Notes: generated from the sequence alone by a model not told the origin. Shown: positions 1 through 6,930, numbered from the stretch's first letter. The stretch is DNA of 10,896 nucleotides from Chloroflexia bacterium (GCA_013694885.1 JACDBO010000224.1:1-10896); one strand, 5' to 3'. Program-made: numbers and translations.

Positions 1-1116
1 CGTCCATGTGCCACCGAGGGCGACACCGGCGAGGACCGCGACACCCCAGAAGAGTTCGCGCGGGAGGTCGAGCCAGGCGATCACGGCGATGGAGAAGAGC
101 GTCACGAACCAGGCCGCAAGGACGCGATAGAGGGTCCGCTTGGGACCGATCCGGTCGACCATCCGCCCGAGCACGAGACCGCCGCTGATGGCGCCAACGA
201 CTCCGGCGAGGAGGATCAGTTGAGCTTGCTGGTCGGTAAAGCCGATCTCCTGAGTCGCGTAGATACCGAGCGATGCGATCGCGGTGTTGGCGGCGTCGGC
301 GTAAAGAAGGTGGGCAATCAGAAAGCGCTTCAAGTCGGGAAACCGGCGAACGCGCGCGAACGCGATGCGCACCGAGCCCGCCGCCTCGCGAACCGCGCCG
401 AACGTAAACCCGATTGCGTCGGCGCGTGGCCGCTCGCGGACGAAGAAGAAGCAGGGCAGCGCGAACAAAAAGAAGGCAAGCGCGGTGAGACGGAAAATCA
501 GCACACGCCCGTCTGGATACAACGCGTTGACGGTCAACCCGATGCCGATCCCGATCACGGAGCCAAGGTAGCCAACGGCGACGCCCAATCCTCCAACGCG
601 CCCCCGGTTTTCCTCCGTGCTGACGGATGGGAGCAGCGTGTCGTAGAAAATGAGTCCGCCCTGATAGAAGTAATTAGCGACAATGTAGAGCGCCAGCGAG
701 GCAAAGAGTCCCCATGTTCCAAGCAGCGCGGTCAACGAGCAGCAGGCCAGGGTGGTCGTCGCCAGCAAGGGCAGACGGCGTGGAATGCGGTCGGAGAGCG
801 CGCCAAGCACCGGAGCCGAGAGGAACATCAGCCCCATAGAAAGGCTGTTGGCAAGCATGAAGTGGGCGTCTCGACCGCCCTTGTCATCGACGACCCACAG
901 CGAGAAGTGAAAGCTGACAATGTTGATGCTGAAAATCGTGTTTGCCAGGTCGTAGAGTGCCCACGACCAAACACTTCGCCGTTCGATCGGCTCGACCGGG
1001 AGCGCGCCATCAATCGTTGTGGGGAAGGTGGGAGGAGCCATTGGCAGTCCGTGCGGCAGGTCGCTCGCCCCCGCATCTGTCTCCGCGACGGGGGACGATT
1101 CGCGGCGGTCAGACAC
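1..1116 (-). CDS. MFS transporter, UMF1/Atg22-like family (3' end outside window)
   Basis: This is a polytopic inner-membrane transporter of the major facilitator superfamily; the substrate cannot be read from sequence. 372 residues are visible and the C-terminal helices lie beyond base 1. Family marks: SWALYDLANTIFSINIV (51-67) opening helix 1, the loop 2-3 motif GALSDRIPRR (106-115), the UMF1-like stretch FYDTLLPSVSTEENRGR (157-173) followed by a Gly-rich helix, and the second-half repeat loop GRMVDRIGPKR (318-328). I chose GTG at 1116: it has GGGAG at 1126-1130 nine bases upstream and overlaps the acetamidase stop (1109-1111) by 8 bases, which suggests translational coupling. The alternative ATG at 1041 has no visible ribosome binding site, but the 25 residues before it are polar and unconserved-looking, so it cannot be excluded. 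Coupling to an amidase suggests import of an amide or export of a product; that is inference. Confidence 0.88.
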   Translation of the reverse strand, partial: MSDRRESSPVAETDAGASDLPHGLPMAPPTFPTTIDGALPVEPIERRSVWSWALYDLANTIFSINIVSFHFSLWVVDDKGGRDAHFMLANSLSMGLMFLSAPVLGALSDRIPRRLPLLATTTLACCSLTALLGTWGLFASLALYIVANYFYQGGLIFYDTLLPSVSTEENRGRVGGLGVAVGYLGSVIGIGIGLTVNALYPDGRVLIFRLTALAFFLFALPCFFFVRERPRADAIGFTFGAVREAAGSVRIAFARVRRFPDLKRFLIAHLLYADAANTAIASLGIYATQEIGFTDQQAQLILLAGVVGAISGGLVLGRMVDRIGPKRTLYRVLAAWFVTLFSIAVIAWLDLPRELFWGVAVLAGVALGGTWT

Positions 1117-2062
1117 CGGCCGAGGCTCCCAACCGCGCGAGGGCATCGTGACGGATCAGGGCGTGGACACCGCGCACGCCGTTGACGATCTGGGTGATGC
1201 GGAAGTCGGCAAGCAGGCTGGCGAGGGCGAGCGCCTCGTGCCGGCCGACGCCGGTCTCCCGGCAGAACACAAGCATGGCGTCGAGGGCCAGCAGGGTGGC
1301 CGCATCGAGCGACTCGTCGAAGCCGAAGGTGAGCCAGGCGTCGGGCGTGCGGGCCATCGGCGTCGTCAGCGCCAGGTCGTTGGTGAGGGAGAGCGTCAAC
1401 TCACCGGAGGCGATCGGGCACTCGATACCGGTCGACGAGACTTCACCATCGGCTTGCAGGGCGTGACCGTCTCCAGCCGAGAAGTACGCACCTGGTACAG
1501 CGATCGGCAAGTAAAGGGTGGCGCCTTCGCCCAGCTCGCGGCAGTCGAGGTTGCCGCCCTGTGGGCGAGGCGTCCAGGAGGGAATCGGTGTCGGATCGGC
1601 AGCCGGCATTCCCATCACACCGAAGAACGGGGCAAGCTCGACCGTGTGCCCGAGGTGGTTCGTTCCGAGCCCGGAGCCGGCGTCCAGATCCCAGCGCATC
1701 AAAAACTCTTCTTGCGCTAACCCGACGTGTTCGTTGATACCGTTTGTCCAGCCGCCGGCTACCGTCCAGCCCCAGGCACCGGTGCGAATCGGTCCGACGT
1801 CGACCACGAGCGTCATCCCCGGTTCGGCGCCGTTCACCTCGACCGGACCGCAGAGGGCATGGCCGTTGTCGCGCTCCGGGTCGCGCGGAGCAAAGCGTCG
1901 GCGCGGCGTCGTGTCGGCGTGGTGCTCTTCCAAACCCCAGCCGGCATCGAGTGTCTCGAAGAGGACAGTGTCGCCAGGATCGACTGTCAGCACCGGTTCC
2001 CAGGCGGTCGAAAAGGTGCCATGCAGTGTCCGCCGGTGCGGCGTCAAGGTATGCCGTGCCAT
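1109..2062 (-). CDS. Acetamidase/formamidase family protein
   Basis: Predicted cytosolic amidohydrolase of the FmdA/AmdA family, whose characterised members hydrolyse formamide or acetamide to ammonia and the carboxylate. It has 317 residues, close to the usual 300-400. Family landmarks in order: GHALCGPVEVNGAEPGMTL (67-85), FFGVMGMPA (146-154), GGNLDCRELGEGATLYLP (169-186) and GAYFSAGDGHALQADGEVS (191-209), the last two being the conserved core with Asp/His/Glu residues. ATG at 2062 is preferred because GAGG (2069-2072 on this strand) sits 6 bases upstream; a GTG at 2074 would add four residues without a ribosome binding site. It lies 107 bases after the sulfatase stop, and its 3' end overlaps the MFS gene by 8 bases. 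The true substrate is unknown; many family members annotated this way have not been tested. Confidence 0.92.
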   Translation of the reverse strand: MARHTLTPHRRTLHGTFSTAWEPVLTVDPGDTVLFETLDAGWGLEEHHADTTPRRRFAPRDPERDNGHALCGPVEVNGAEPGMTLVVDVGPIRTGAWGWTVAGGWTNGINEHVGLAQEEFLMRWDLDAGSGLGTNHLGHTVELAPFFGVMGMPAADPTPIPSWTPRPQGGNLDCRELGEGATLYLPIAVPGAYFSAGDGHALQADGEVSSTGIECPIASGELTLSLTNDLALTTPMARTPDAWLTFGFDESLDAATLLALDAMLVFCRETGVGRHEALALASLLADFRITQIVNGVRGVHALIRHDALARLGASAGV

Positions 2063-2106
2063 GGAGTTCCTCACGCGTCATTGCTTCGAGACGGAGAGTT
2101 CACGCT

Positions 2107-2115
2107 ATGGTATCA
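2107..2115 (-). promoter_or_regulatory. Possible extended -10 promoter ahead of the acetamidase
   Basis: On the minus strand TGATACCAT reads as TGN followed by TACCAT (4 of 6 to TATAAT), about 45 bases upstream of the acetamidase ATG, immediately after a strong hairpin. No TTGACA-like -35 is visible, because that position lies in the G+C-rich stem. It would allow the amidase-transporter pair to be transcribed on its own. Weak evidence from sequence alone. Confidence 0.2.
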
Positions 2116-2140
2116 GCCCGGCCCCACCGGCTCGCCGGGC
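2116..2140 (-). other. G+C-rich hairpin between sulfatase and acetamidase
   Basis: Perfect 7-base arms GCCCGGC (2116-2122) and GCCGGGC (2134-2140) enclose an 11-base loop, 29 bases after the sulfatase stop codon. There is no T-run on either side, so it is not a classical intrinsic terminator. It could attenuate or Rho-independently pause transcription, or protect the 3' end of the upstream message. It marks a likely boundary between the methyltransferase-sulfatase pair and the amidase-transporter pair. Confidence 0.4.
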
Positions 2141-2169
2141 GTGCGGCGCGCCTCTCGTGTCCTGCCTTG

Positions 2170-3708
2170 CTAGCGCGTGCCCTCGCTCACGTTGGTGCTG
2201 TCCACCGTCGTTCCACCGTGCCAGGGGAGTGGGTGACGGCTCACGTCGCGGCGATGGCGGAGGTCAGCGAGCTGGTCGTCGCGGCCGAGGTCCGTCAGGC
2301 GGCGTTCGATGACCGGGCGTGGACAGTAGAGGTCGGGGTCGCCGCCGGCGTTGAGCTGCTCCTGGAAGGGATCGGTGACCCCACCGGGACCGGTTGTGTG
2401 CTCCCAGAGCCATTCGAGCATCAGGTGGTCGAGCTCCGCCACAACGTCAGGACGCTCCGCCGCGAGGTTGACGCGCTGGTTCGGATCGGTTTCGATCTCG
2501 AAGAGGTAGAGCGGGTCGTAAGGGTACAGTCCGGAGTGGATCGTGCGGATCAACCGGTGGCGCTGGGTACGGACAGCGCGCTGAAACGAGTAGATACCGG
2601 TGCCGAGCACGAGGTAATCGCGCGGCGTGTAGTCCTCGCCGGTCAGGGTCGGCGCGAACGAGCGGCCGTCCCAATTGGCTGGCACGTCGAGGCCGAGCAA
2701 TTCGAGCAGCGACGGCGGTAGATCGAGCTGGTAGATGAGGTCGTCGATGACCTGGCCCGCATCGAGATTACCTGGCCAATTGATGATGAGCGGCACCTTG
2801 CTTGTGCCCTCGCAACAGTTGCCGTGTTCGAAATACATGCCGAGTTCGCCGATCGACTCGCCGTGGTCGGCGCTGACGACGATGACGGTCTCCTCGCGGA
2901 TACCGAGTCGGTCGAGTTCGGCCAGGATACGAGCGATCTGATCGTCAACAAAGGCGATCCCGGCGTCGTAGCCGTCGACGAAGCCGAGGTAGTCCTCCCA
3001 GGTGGCCGGACCGCCTGCCGGCATACGCGCGGTCGCGCCGCTCTGGTCGTTCCGAAAGCTGGGGTCGCTGATCCACCAGTCCCGTGCGGTGCGCGGTCCG
3101 TAGACGTGCTCGGCGTCCCAGGCCACCTCGTTCGCGGTCGGATGCGGTAAGGTCGGCAAGCCGCGCATCCTCGCGTAGTACTCCTCGGGGGCGCGATAGG
3201 GCGTGTGTGCGTCCCAGAAATTGACATGCATGAACCAGTTGTCGGATGTGCCGTTGACATCGAGCCACGCGACCGCTTTGTCGGCGACCTCATCGGCTGG
3301 CTCGCTGCCGCCGGGGAGCTGGTTGCCGAAGTTCTGCGTGAAACCGGCGTAGAACCACCAGGCGAGGTGGCGTTGGCCGAAACCGGAGAAACCGATCGTC
3401 TCCCAACCCGCGGTCTGGAAATGGCGCATCCACAGCGCGCGGGTGGCATCGTGCGCGTGCCCGGAGCCGGCGTAGCGCATCTGGCTGGCGGGACCGTTGT
3501 GGCAGGTGATCCCATTGTTGATACCGAAGCGTGCGGAAAAGAGCGCCGCGCGGCTCGGGAGACAGGGCGCGTCCGAGGTAAAGCACTGCGTGAAGCGCGC
3601 ACCTGCGGCCGCCAACGCGTCGATGGTGGGTGAGGTCGGTCGTGGATAGCCATAGCAACCGAGGTGGTCTGGCCGGCAGGCGTCGATATCGAGGTAGATG
3701 ATGCGCAT
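2170..3708 (-). CDS. Sulfatase family hydrolase, Cys-type (C-x-P-S-R)
   Basis: Predicted type I sulfatase or related phosphonate/sulfate-ester hydrolase of the alkaline phosphatase superfamily, 512 residues, the usual size. Visible active site: N-terminal metal ligands in YLDIDACRPDHLGCYGY (5-21, Asp7/Asp9), the nucleophile motif CLPSR (49-53) whose Cys49 would be matured to formylglycine, FWDAHTPY (164-171) with a candidate catalytic His168, VSADHGE (278-284) with metal ligands Asp281/His282, and SKVPLIINWPG (303-313) with the expected Lys304. Maturation needs a formylglycine-generating enzyme, which is not in this window. No signal peptide is present: the protein begins directly with the first beta strand, so it probably works in the cytosol on an imported small ester. 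ATG 3708 has GGGAG (3716-3720) 7 bases upstream and follows the methyltransferase stop by 40 bases, so the two are likely co-transcribed. The substrate cannot be assigned. Confidence 0.93.
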   Translation of the reverse strand: MRIIYLDIDACRPDHLGCYGYPRPTSPTIDALAAAGARFTQCFTSDAPCLPSRAALFSARFGINNGITCHNGPASQMRYAGSGHAHDATRALWMRHFQTAGWETIGFSGFGQRHLAWWFYAGFTQNFGNQLPGGSEPADEVADKAVAWLDVNGTSDNWFMHVNFWDAHTPYRAPEEYYARMRGLPTLPHPTANEVAWDAEHVYGPRTARDWWISDPSFRNDQSGATARMPAGGPATWEDYLGFVDGYDAGIAFVDDQIARILAELDRLGIREETVIVVSADHGESIGELGMYFEHGNCCEGTSKVPLIINWPGNLDAGQVIDDLIYQLDLPPSLLELLGLDVPANWDGRSFAPTLTGEDYTPRDYLVLGTGIYSFQRAVRTQRHRLIRTIHSGLYPYDPLYLFEIETDPNQRVNLAAERPDVVAELDHLMLEWLWEHTTGPGGVTDPFQEQLNAGGDPDLYCPRPVIERRLTDLGRDDQLADLRHRRDVSRHPLPWHGGTTVDSTNVSEGTR

Positions 3709-3748
3709 CGGTTAGCTCCCTTGCTGTCGTGTTGGAGAACTCGTCACA

Positions 3749-4522
3749 CTAGCGCCGGCGCGCCTTCCAGATCTCCTCGGCGGGCCAGCGGCGCGCCCAC
3801 TCGCCGGTGACGATCGGGAACTGGGGCGCGACTCCATCCGGCGCCTGTACCTCGATGAGGTCCTCGACCTCGAAGCCGCTGCGACGGAGTAATCGGATCC
3901 AGTCGCCGTAGCCGAGGTAGAAGTTGACCGACTCATTGTCGGGCCATTCAACCCGGTGCATCCCGAAGTAGGCGCGCTCGAGGCGCCCGCTAGCCGGTGT
4001 GTCTTCCAGGGCGTCGACCGGCGTACAGATCGTCAGGATGAAGCCGTTCACCAGGAAGATCAACTTCCCGCCCGGCCGCAGGATACGCGCCGCTTCGGGG
4101 ATCCACTGGTACGGGTCGCACCAGATCGAAGCGCCGTACTCGCTGACGGCGAGGTCGAAGCTGGCGTCCGCGAACGGCGTCTGCTCCGCGTTGCCGAGGT
4201 GGAGCGGGAACGAGAGGCCGAACTCTTCTTGCATGCGCCTCGCCGTCGCCAGCTGTGCGGGTGAATTATCGATGCCGACGGGGCGAGCGCCGCGCCGCGC
4301 CAACCGGGCCGAAATGTAGGCGGTCCCACAGCCGAGCTCCACGACATCCATCCCAGCGACGGAGACCGGAAGAGCGCCGAGGGCAGCGTCCGGGACCGAG
4401 AAGATGCCCCACGTCGGTTCCTCCGCCGCCCATGCCCGCGGCGCCCACTCCGCGAAACTTGCGGCCCAACGGTCCCACGTCGTCCGGTTCCGCCCCACAT
4501 GATCCGGCACCTCGGTGTCCAT
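3749..4522 (-). CDS. Class I SAM-dependent methyltransferase
   Basis: Predicted soluble methyltransferase of the Rossmann-fold class I group, 257 residues. Motif I is VELGCGTA (61-68), the acidic end of strand 2 is GIDNS (83-87), followed by NAEQTPF (111-117), SFDLAVSEYG (121-130) and RILRPGGKLIF (147-157), the typical order for small-molecule methyltransferases. The C-terminal third (Trp/Tyr-rich, GYGDWIRLLRRSGFEVEDL) is a usual substrate-side ending. The acceptor is unknown. ATG at 4522 is chosen because AGGAG (4529-4533 on this strand) lies 6 bases upstream; an earlier in-frame start at 4579 would add 19 residues that run into a dispersed repeat. It lies 40 bases before the sulfatase, so a shared message is likely. 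A functional link such as tailoring the same substrate is inference only. Confidence 0.92.
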   Translation of the reverse strand: MDTEVPDHVGRNRTTWDRWAASFAEWAPRAWAAEEPTWGIFSVPDAALGALPVSVAGMDVVELGCGTAYISARLARRGARPVGIDNSPAQLATARRMQEEFGLSFPLHLGNAEQTPFADASFDLAVSEYGASIWCDPYQWIPEAARILRPGGKLIFLVNGFILTICTPVDALEDTPASGRLERAYFGMHRVEWPDNESVNFYLGYGDWIRLLRRSGFEVEDLIEVQAPDGVAPQFPIVTGEWARRWPAEEIWKARRR

Positions 4523-4573
4523 CGCGTGCTCCTTTTCGACCTTCGCCACTCCGTCGCGCGCACTCCAACTTCC

Positions 4574-4605
4574 TGTCATTTCGAGCCGCAGCGAGAAATC
4601 TCTCG
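4574..4605. repeat. Dispersed palindromic (REP-like) intergenic element
   Basis: TGTCATTTCGAGCCGCAGCG at 4574-4593, continuing AGAAATCTCTCG, matches from memory a type of short palindromic repeat scattered between genes in many unrelated bacteria (core TCATTYCGAGC...GCGAGRAATC). The outer arms ATTTC and GAAAT pair and the centre is G+C-rich. It sits in the 162-base gap between the BtpA-family gene and the methyltransferase. Such elements often give spurious coding frames reading FLSFRAAARN, which happens here on the plus strand. No transposase is nearby. Confidence 0.6.
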
Positions 4606-4631
4606 TTCAAGGGAGCAATCCGCCGTGATCT

Positions 4632-4651
4632 GAGCACTTCCTAGTGCGCTC
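4632..4651 (-). terminator. Weak hairpin downstream of the BtpA-family gene
   Basis: GCACT (4634-4638) and AGTGC (4643-4647) can pair around a 4-base loop, and flanking GAG/CTC can extend the stem with a bulge. It lies about 35 bases after the BtpA-family stop codon. There is no T-run, so a terminator function is uncertain. Confidence 0.22.
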
Positions 4652-4684
4652 GACGACCCACGAATACGGCTGTCGGCATTGGCG

Positions 4685-5533
4685 TCACGGCCGCTCATTC
4701 GCATCCGCCGTTGGTGAACCTTGCTTCTCCCGGGCAGCATGTGCGGCGTCCACGAGCGCGCGTACCCGGCTTGAGTCAACAGGGTTGGCGAGGAGACCGT
4801 CGCGTTTGGCGGCAGTGCCGACGATGACGCCGTTTGCGAAGCGCAGCAAGTCGGGCAACTGTTTGGCCACGACGCCGCTGCCGACGTAGAGCGGAGTGGT
4901 CGGGAGCGATTGGCGGACGGCGGCGAGGTCAGTGATCGCCGTCGCCTGCCCGGTGGCACGCCCGGAGACGATCACCGCGGCGGCGAGGCCGCGCTCGACG
5001 GCGTCTTCTGCCAGGTCGCCGATGGGCCGGTGTGCAAGCGGTGCGGCGTGTTTCACGTCCACATCGGCCCAGACGGCGACAGGCACACCCAGGCGGTGGA
5101 TCAGTGCCTGCACGGCGCGCGGGTCGCCTTCGATCACACCCTGATCGGTGACGGCGACAGCCGCGTACACGTTGGCCCGGACGAACTTCGCGCCGGTGAG
5201 GGCGGCGATCGCCACCGCACTCTCGACATCGTTGCGAAGCACATTGATGCCGATCGGGAGGTCGACCTCCTCCTGCACCGCTCTTGCGGCGAGCGTCATG
5301 GCGGCAACCGTCTCCGGGCCGACCCGGTTGCGGGCGAACGGGACATCGCCGAAATTCTCGACGACCACGGCCGAGGCGCCACCTGCCGCCCAGACGGCCG
5401 CATCGCGTCGAACGGCATCGAGCAACCGCGCGAAGTCGGACGCTGACCCACCGCGAGGGCTGCCGGGCAGTGGTGGCAAGTGGACTACGCCGACGACGAG
5501 CGGAGGTGTGAGTGTATCTGCATCGGTTGGCAT
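4685..5533 (-). CDS. BtpA/SgcQ family protein
   Basis: Member of the BtpA family, predicted soluble TIM-barrel, 282 residues (family usually 260-280). Signatures: VVGVVHLPPLPGSP (13-26), VVVENFGDVPFARNRVGPET (57-76), LPIGINVLRND (92-102), KFVRANVYAAVAVTDQG (116-132), WADVDVKHAAPLAHRP (155-170), VIVSGRATGQAT (187-198), YVGSGVVAKQLPDL (216-229) and FANGVIVGTAAKRDG (232-246). The cyanobacterial founder, BtpA, affects photosystem I stability; members in non-phototrophs, such as SgcQ in a sugar operon, have no proven reaction. The phosphate-binding-like loops late in the barrel suggest a phosphorylated ligand (inference). It begins 19 bases after the stop of the small membrane protein gene, so the two are probably one transcript. 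A gap of 162 bases with a repeat separates it from the methyltransferase. Confidence 0.93.
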   Translation of the reverse strand: MPTDADTLTPPLVVGVVHLPPLPGSPRGGSASDFARLLDAVRRDAAVWAAGGASAVVVENFGDVPFARNRVGPETVAAMTLAARAVQEEVDLPIGINVLRNDVESAVAIAALTGAKFVRANVYAAVAVTDQGVIEGDPRAVQALIHRLGVPVAVWADVDVKHAAPLAHRPIGDLAEDAVERGLAAAVIVSGRATGQATAITDLAAVRQSLPTTPLYVGSGVVAKQLPDLLRFANGVIVGTAAKRDGLLANPVDSSRVRALVDAAHAAREKQGSPTADANERP

Positions 5534-5552
5534 CGTCGTCTCTCGTTCTCGC

Positions 5553-5750
5553 TCAGGCGTTCGCGGCGATCAGGCCGGCGATGAATGCGCCGGCCGCGAA
5601 GCAGAGCATCAGGATCGCAAACAGCGTGAAAGAACCGCGCGACTCGACCGCCCGCGGCACTCGCTTGACATAGCGTTGCACCAACAACGAGACGGCGAAG
5701 ACCGCCGCGCCGCCGCTGATCCCGAACCAGACCAGTGTCTGCGCGTCCAA
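5553..5750 (-). CDS. Small two-helix membrane protein of unknown function
   Basis: 65-residue protein, unrecognised. It shows two hydrophobic segments (about 6-25 and 41-62) separated by a basic loop (QRYVKRVPRAVESRG), predicting both ends outside and the loop in the cytosol by the positive-inside rule. The start is TTG at 5750, directly preceded in frame by GCG and a TAA stop, so no longer version exists; AGGGAG lies roughly 12 bases upstream, a slack spacing. It is the first gene of the leftward transcript and ends 19 bases before the BtpA-family start. Reading as a real gene is supported by the coherent two-helix pattern, the absence of a rival frame and its tight spacing; the function is not known. 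Confidence 0.72.
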   Translation of the reverse strand: MDAQTLVWFGISGGAAVFAVSLLVQRYVKRVPRAVESRGSFTLFAILMLCFAAGAFIAGLIAANA

Positions 5751-5848
5751 CGCTTATCTCGACTCCCTGGCCGTGCGGGTCGGCCCTTCGTCTATGCTAC
5801 GCGCAACGCGCGGCGGTGGCGACTGCCCAGTGTTGGGGGTGCATGGCA
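5751..5848. promoter_or_regulatory. Divergent control region between the leftward operon and the MerR operon
   Basis: 98 bases separate the outward-facing TTG (5750, minus) and ATG (5849, plus) starts, so promoters for both directions must lie here or within the genes. The only -10-like word is TATGCT at 5793-5798 on plus (4 of 6); its complement region gives TAGCAT on minus. No convincing -35 or long dyad is visible. MerR proteins normally bind their own promoter, so a shared operator is likely on general grounds, but I cannot point to it. Confidence 0.4.
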
Positions 5849-6367
5849 ATGTCATGGCAAGGTGGCGGTTCGTCCAATGAAGACGGGCCAGGGAGACGTG
5901 GTGGGCCGTTGCCGCCGGGCAGTTTGCCGCGCTTCGACGCACCCCGCCCGGTCCGCTACACCATCGCTGACCTGGAGCGAGAGACCGGCGTCTCCGCGCG
6001 CACCATTCGTTTCTATATCACCGAAGGGTTGCTGCCGCCGGCCTATGGACGGGGCCCATCCGCCACCTACGACACCGCCCACCTGCTTCGCCTGCGCTAC
6101 ATCCAGTTCCTCAAGGACGAGCGGCTCTCGCTGTCCGGCATCAAGGAGCGGCTCAGCCAGCTTACCGACGAACACATTGCCGCGGCGATGCAGGTTCGGA
6201 CACGTCCGGAAGCGCATCGGTGGCGTCGCGTGCTCCTCTACGATGGTCTGGAACTTCATGTCCGGGAGGGGCGCGAGGCCGAGCGGGATTTCGAACTGGA
6301 GCGTGCGGTCGATCAGATCGTCGATTTTGCCGACTCCGCGCTGGATGATCTGGGGCGCCAACAATGA
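5849..6367 (+). CDS. MerR family transcriptional regulator
   Basis: DNA-binding regulator of the MerR family, 172 residues from this start. A Gly/Pro-rich leader (1-35) precedes the winged helix-turn-helix RYTIADLERETGVSARTIRF (36-55), then YITEGLLPP, a wing with Arg-Gly (GRGPSATYD), and LLRLRYIQFLKDERLSLSGI (75-94), all typical. The C-terminal part (about 105-172) is charged, probably helical, and has no Cys, so metal or thiol sensing of the MerR/SoxR kind is not expected; the inducer is unknown. ATG 5849 is chosen because GGGGG (5835-5839) is 9 bases upstream. ATG 5843 is in frame but too close to it, and a start at 5735 would overlap the divergent gene. Its stop overlaps the flavin reductase start (ATGA, 6364-6367), so the two are translationally coupled and probably co-regulated. 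Confidence 0.9.
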   Translation: MSWQGGGSSNEDGPGRRGGPLPPGSLPRFDAPRPVRYTIADLERETGVSARTIRFYITEGLLPPAYGRGPSATYDTAHLLRLRYIQFLKDERLSLSGIKERLSQLTDEHIAAAMQVRTRPEAHRWRRVLLYDGLELHVREGREAERDFELERAVDQIVDFADSALDDLGRQQ

Positions 6368-6930
6368 GCGCACCTGATTCGCGGAGCGGCGGCGGCATCG
6401 TCAGAGGCGGTTCGCGCGGCACCTCGGTGCTGGCCGGGGACGCGCCGGTCGTGGAGCAGATGCGGGCGGTGCGGCGGCGGTGGGCGTCCGGTTTGGCCGT
6501 CGTGACGACGGTGACTGATGTGGGACTGCGAGGCATCACCGTCGCCTCATTTATGGTCGTGTCACTCGACCCGCCGCTGGTCGCCTTTTGTCCAACAGTC
6601 GATGGCGAGTTTGGGCAGTTGCTCTCCGTCTCCGGCTTGTTCGCGATCTCGATCCTGAATCGTGACCAGGAGTTCATGGCCGACCGCTTCGCTGCCCGGG
6701 GTCCGCTGCCGGACGCCGCCTTCACTGGCATCCCGCACGAGTCGACACCGGCCGGACTGCCGGTGCTGACGGGATCGCTTGCCTGGCTGGAGGGGGAGGT
6801 GTCGGAGGTCCGAACCACCGGTGACCATCTGCTGGTCCTCGGCTCTGTCAGCGCCGCTCGGCTATTGGCGGACAGCGACGATCCGCTGCTCTCCTATGAG
6901 GCAGCCTATCGCGGTCTGGAATCAGCGTGA
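6364..6930 (+). CDS. Flavin reductase-like FMN-binding protein
   Basis: Predicted cytosolic flavin reductase-like split-barrel protein, 188 residues. Characterised relatives reduce FMN or FAD with NAD(P)H, often supplying a monooxygenase, or bind FMN for other redox steps. The core runs from MRAVRRRWASGLAVVTTV (33-50) through the FMN-contacting GITVASFMVVSLDPPLVAFC (57-76) to FAISILNRDQEFMADRFA (93-110), with GSLAWLEGEVSEVRTTGDH and LLVLGSVSAARL closing the barrel. The first ~28 residues are a flexible Gly/Ser/Arg leader, so an internal start at Met33 is possible, but ATG 6364 forms the ATGA overlap with the regulator stop and has GGGGCG about 8 bases upstream. No monooxygenase partner is seen in the window; the nearby nitroreductase is the only other flavoenzyme. 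Confidence 0.92.
   Translation: MSAPDSRSGGGIVRGGSRGTSVLAGDAPVVEQMRAVRRRWASGLAVVTTVTDVGLRGITVASFMVVSLDPPLVAFCPTVDGEFGQLLSVSGLFAISILNRDQEFMADRFAARGPLPDAAFTGIPHESTPAGLPVLTGSLAWLEGEVSEVRTTGDHLLVLGSVSAARLLADSDDPLLSYEAAYRGLESA

Noticed and set aside
220..1185. A 321-codon plus-strand open frame
   Set aside because: It is antisense to the MFS transporter, whose translation gives clear membrane helices and family motifs; the plus-strand product is low-complexity and charged.
1518..2721. Several long plus-strand open frames across the acetamidase and sulfatase
   Set aside because: They oppose two genes with clear active-site motifs and read as Arg/Ser/Pro-rich shadow translations typical of G+C-rich DNA.
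2643..3653. A 336-codon minus-strand frame within the sulfatase
   Set aside because: Arg/Ser/Pro-rich out-of-frame translation of the sulfatase, with no motifs.
5735..5848. N-terminal extension of the MerR gene to 5735
   Set aside because: It would overlap the divergent small gene, adds a Cys/Trp-rich segment unlike MerR leaders, and lacks a ribosome binding site, whereas GGGGG sits 9 bases before ATG 5849.
5148..6377. A 409-codon plus-strand frame crossing the BtpA, small membrane protein and MerR genes
   Set aside because: It crosses three better-supported genes on both strands and has no family resemblance.
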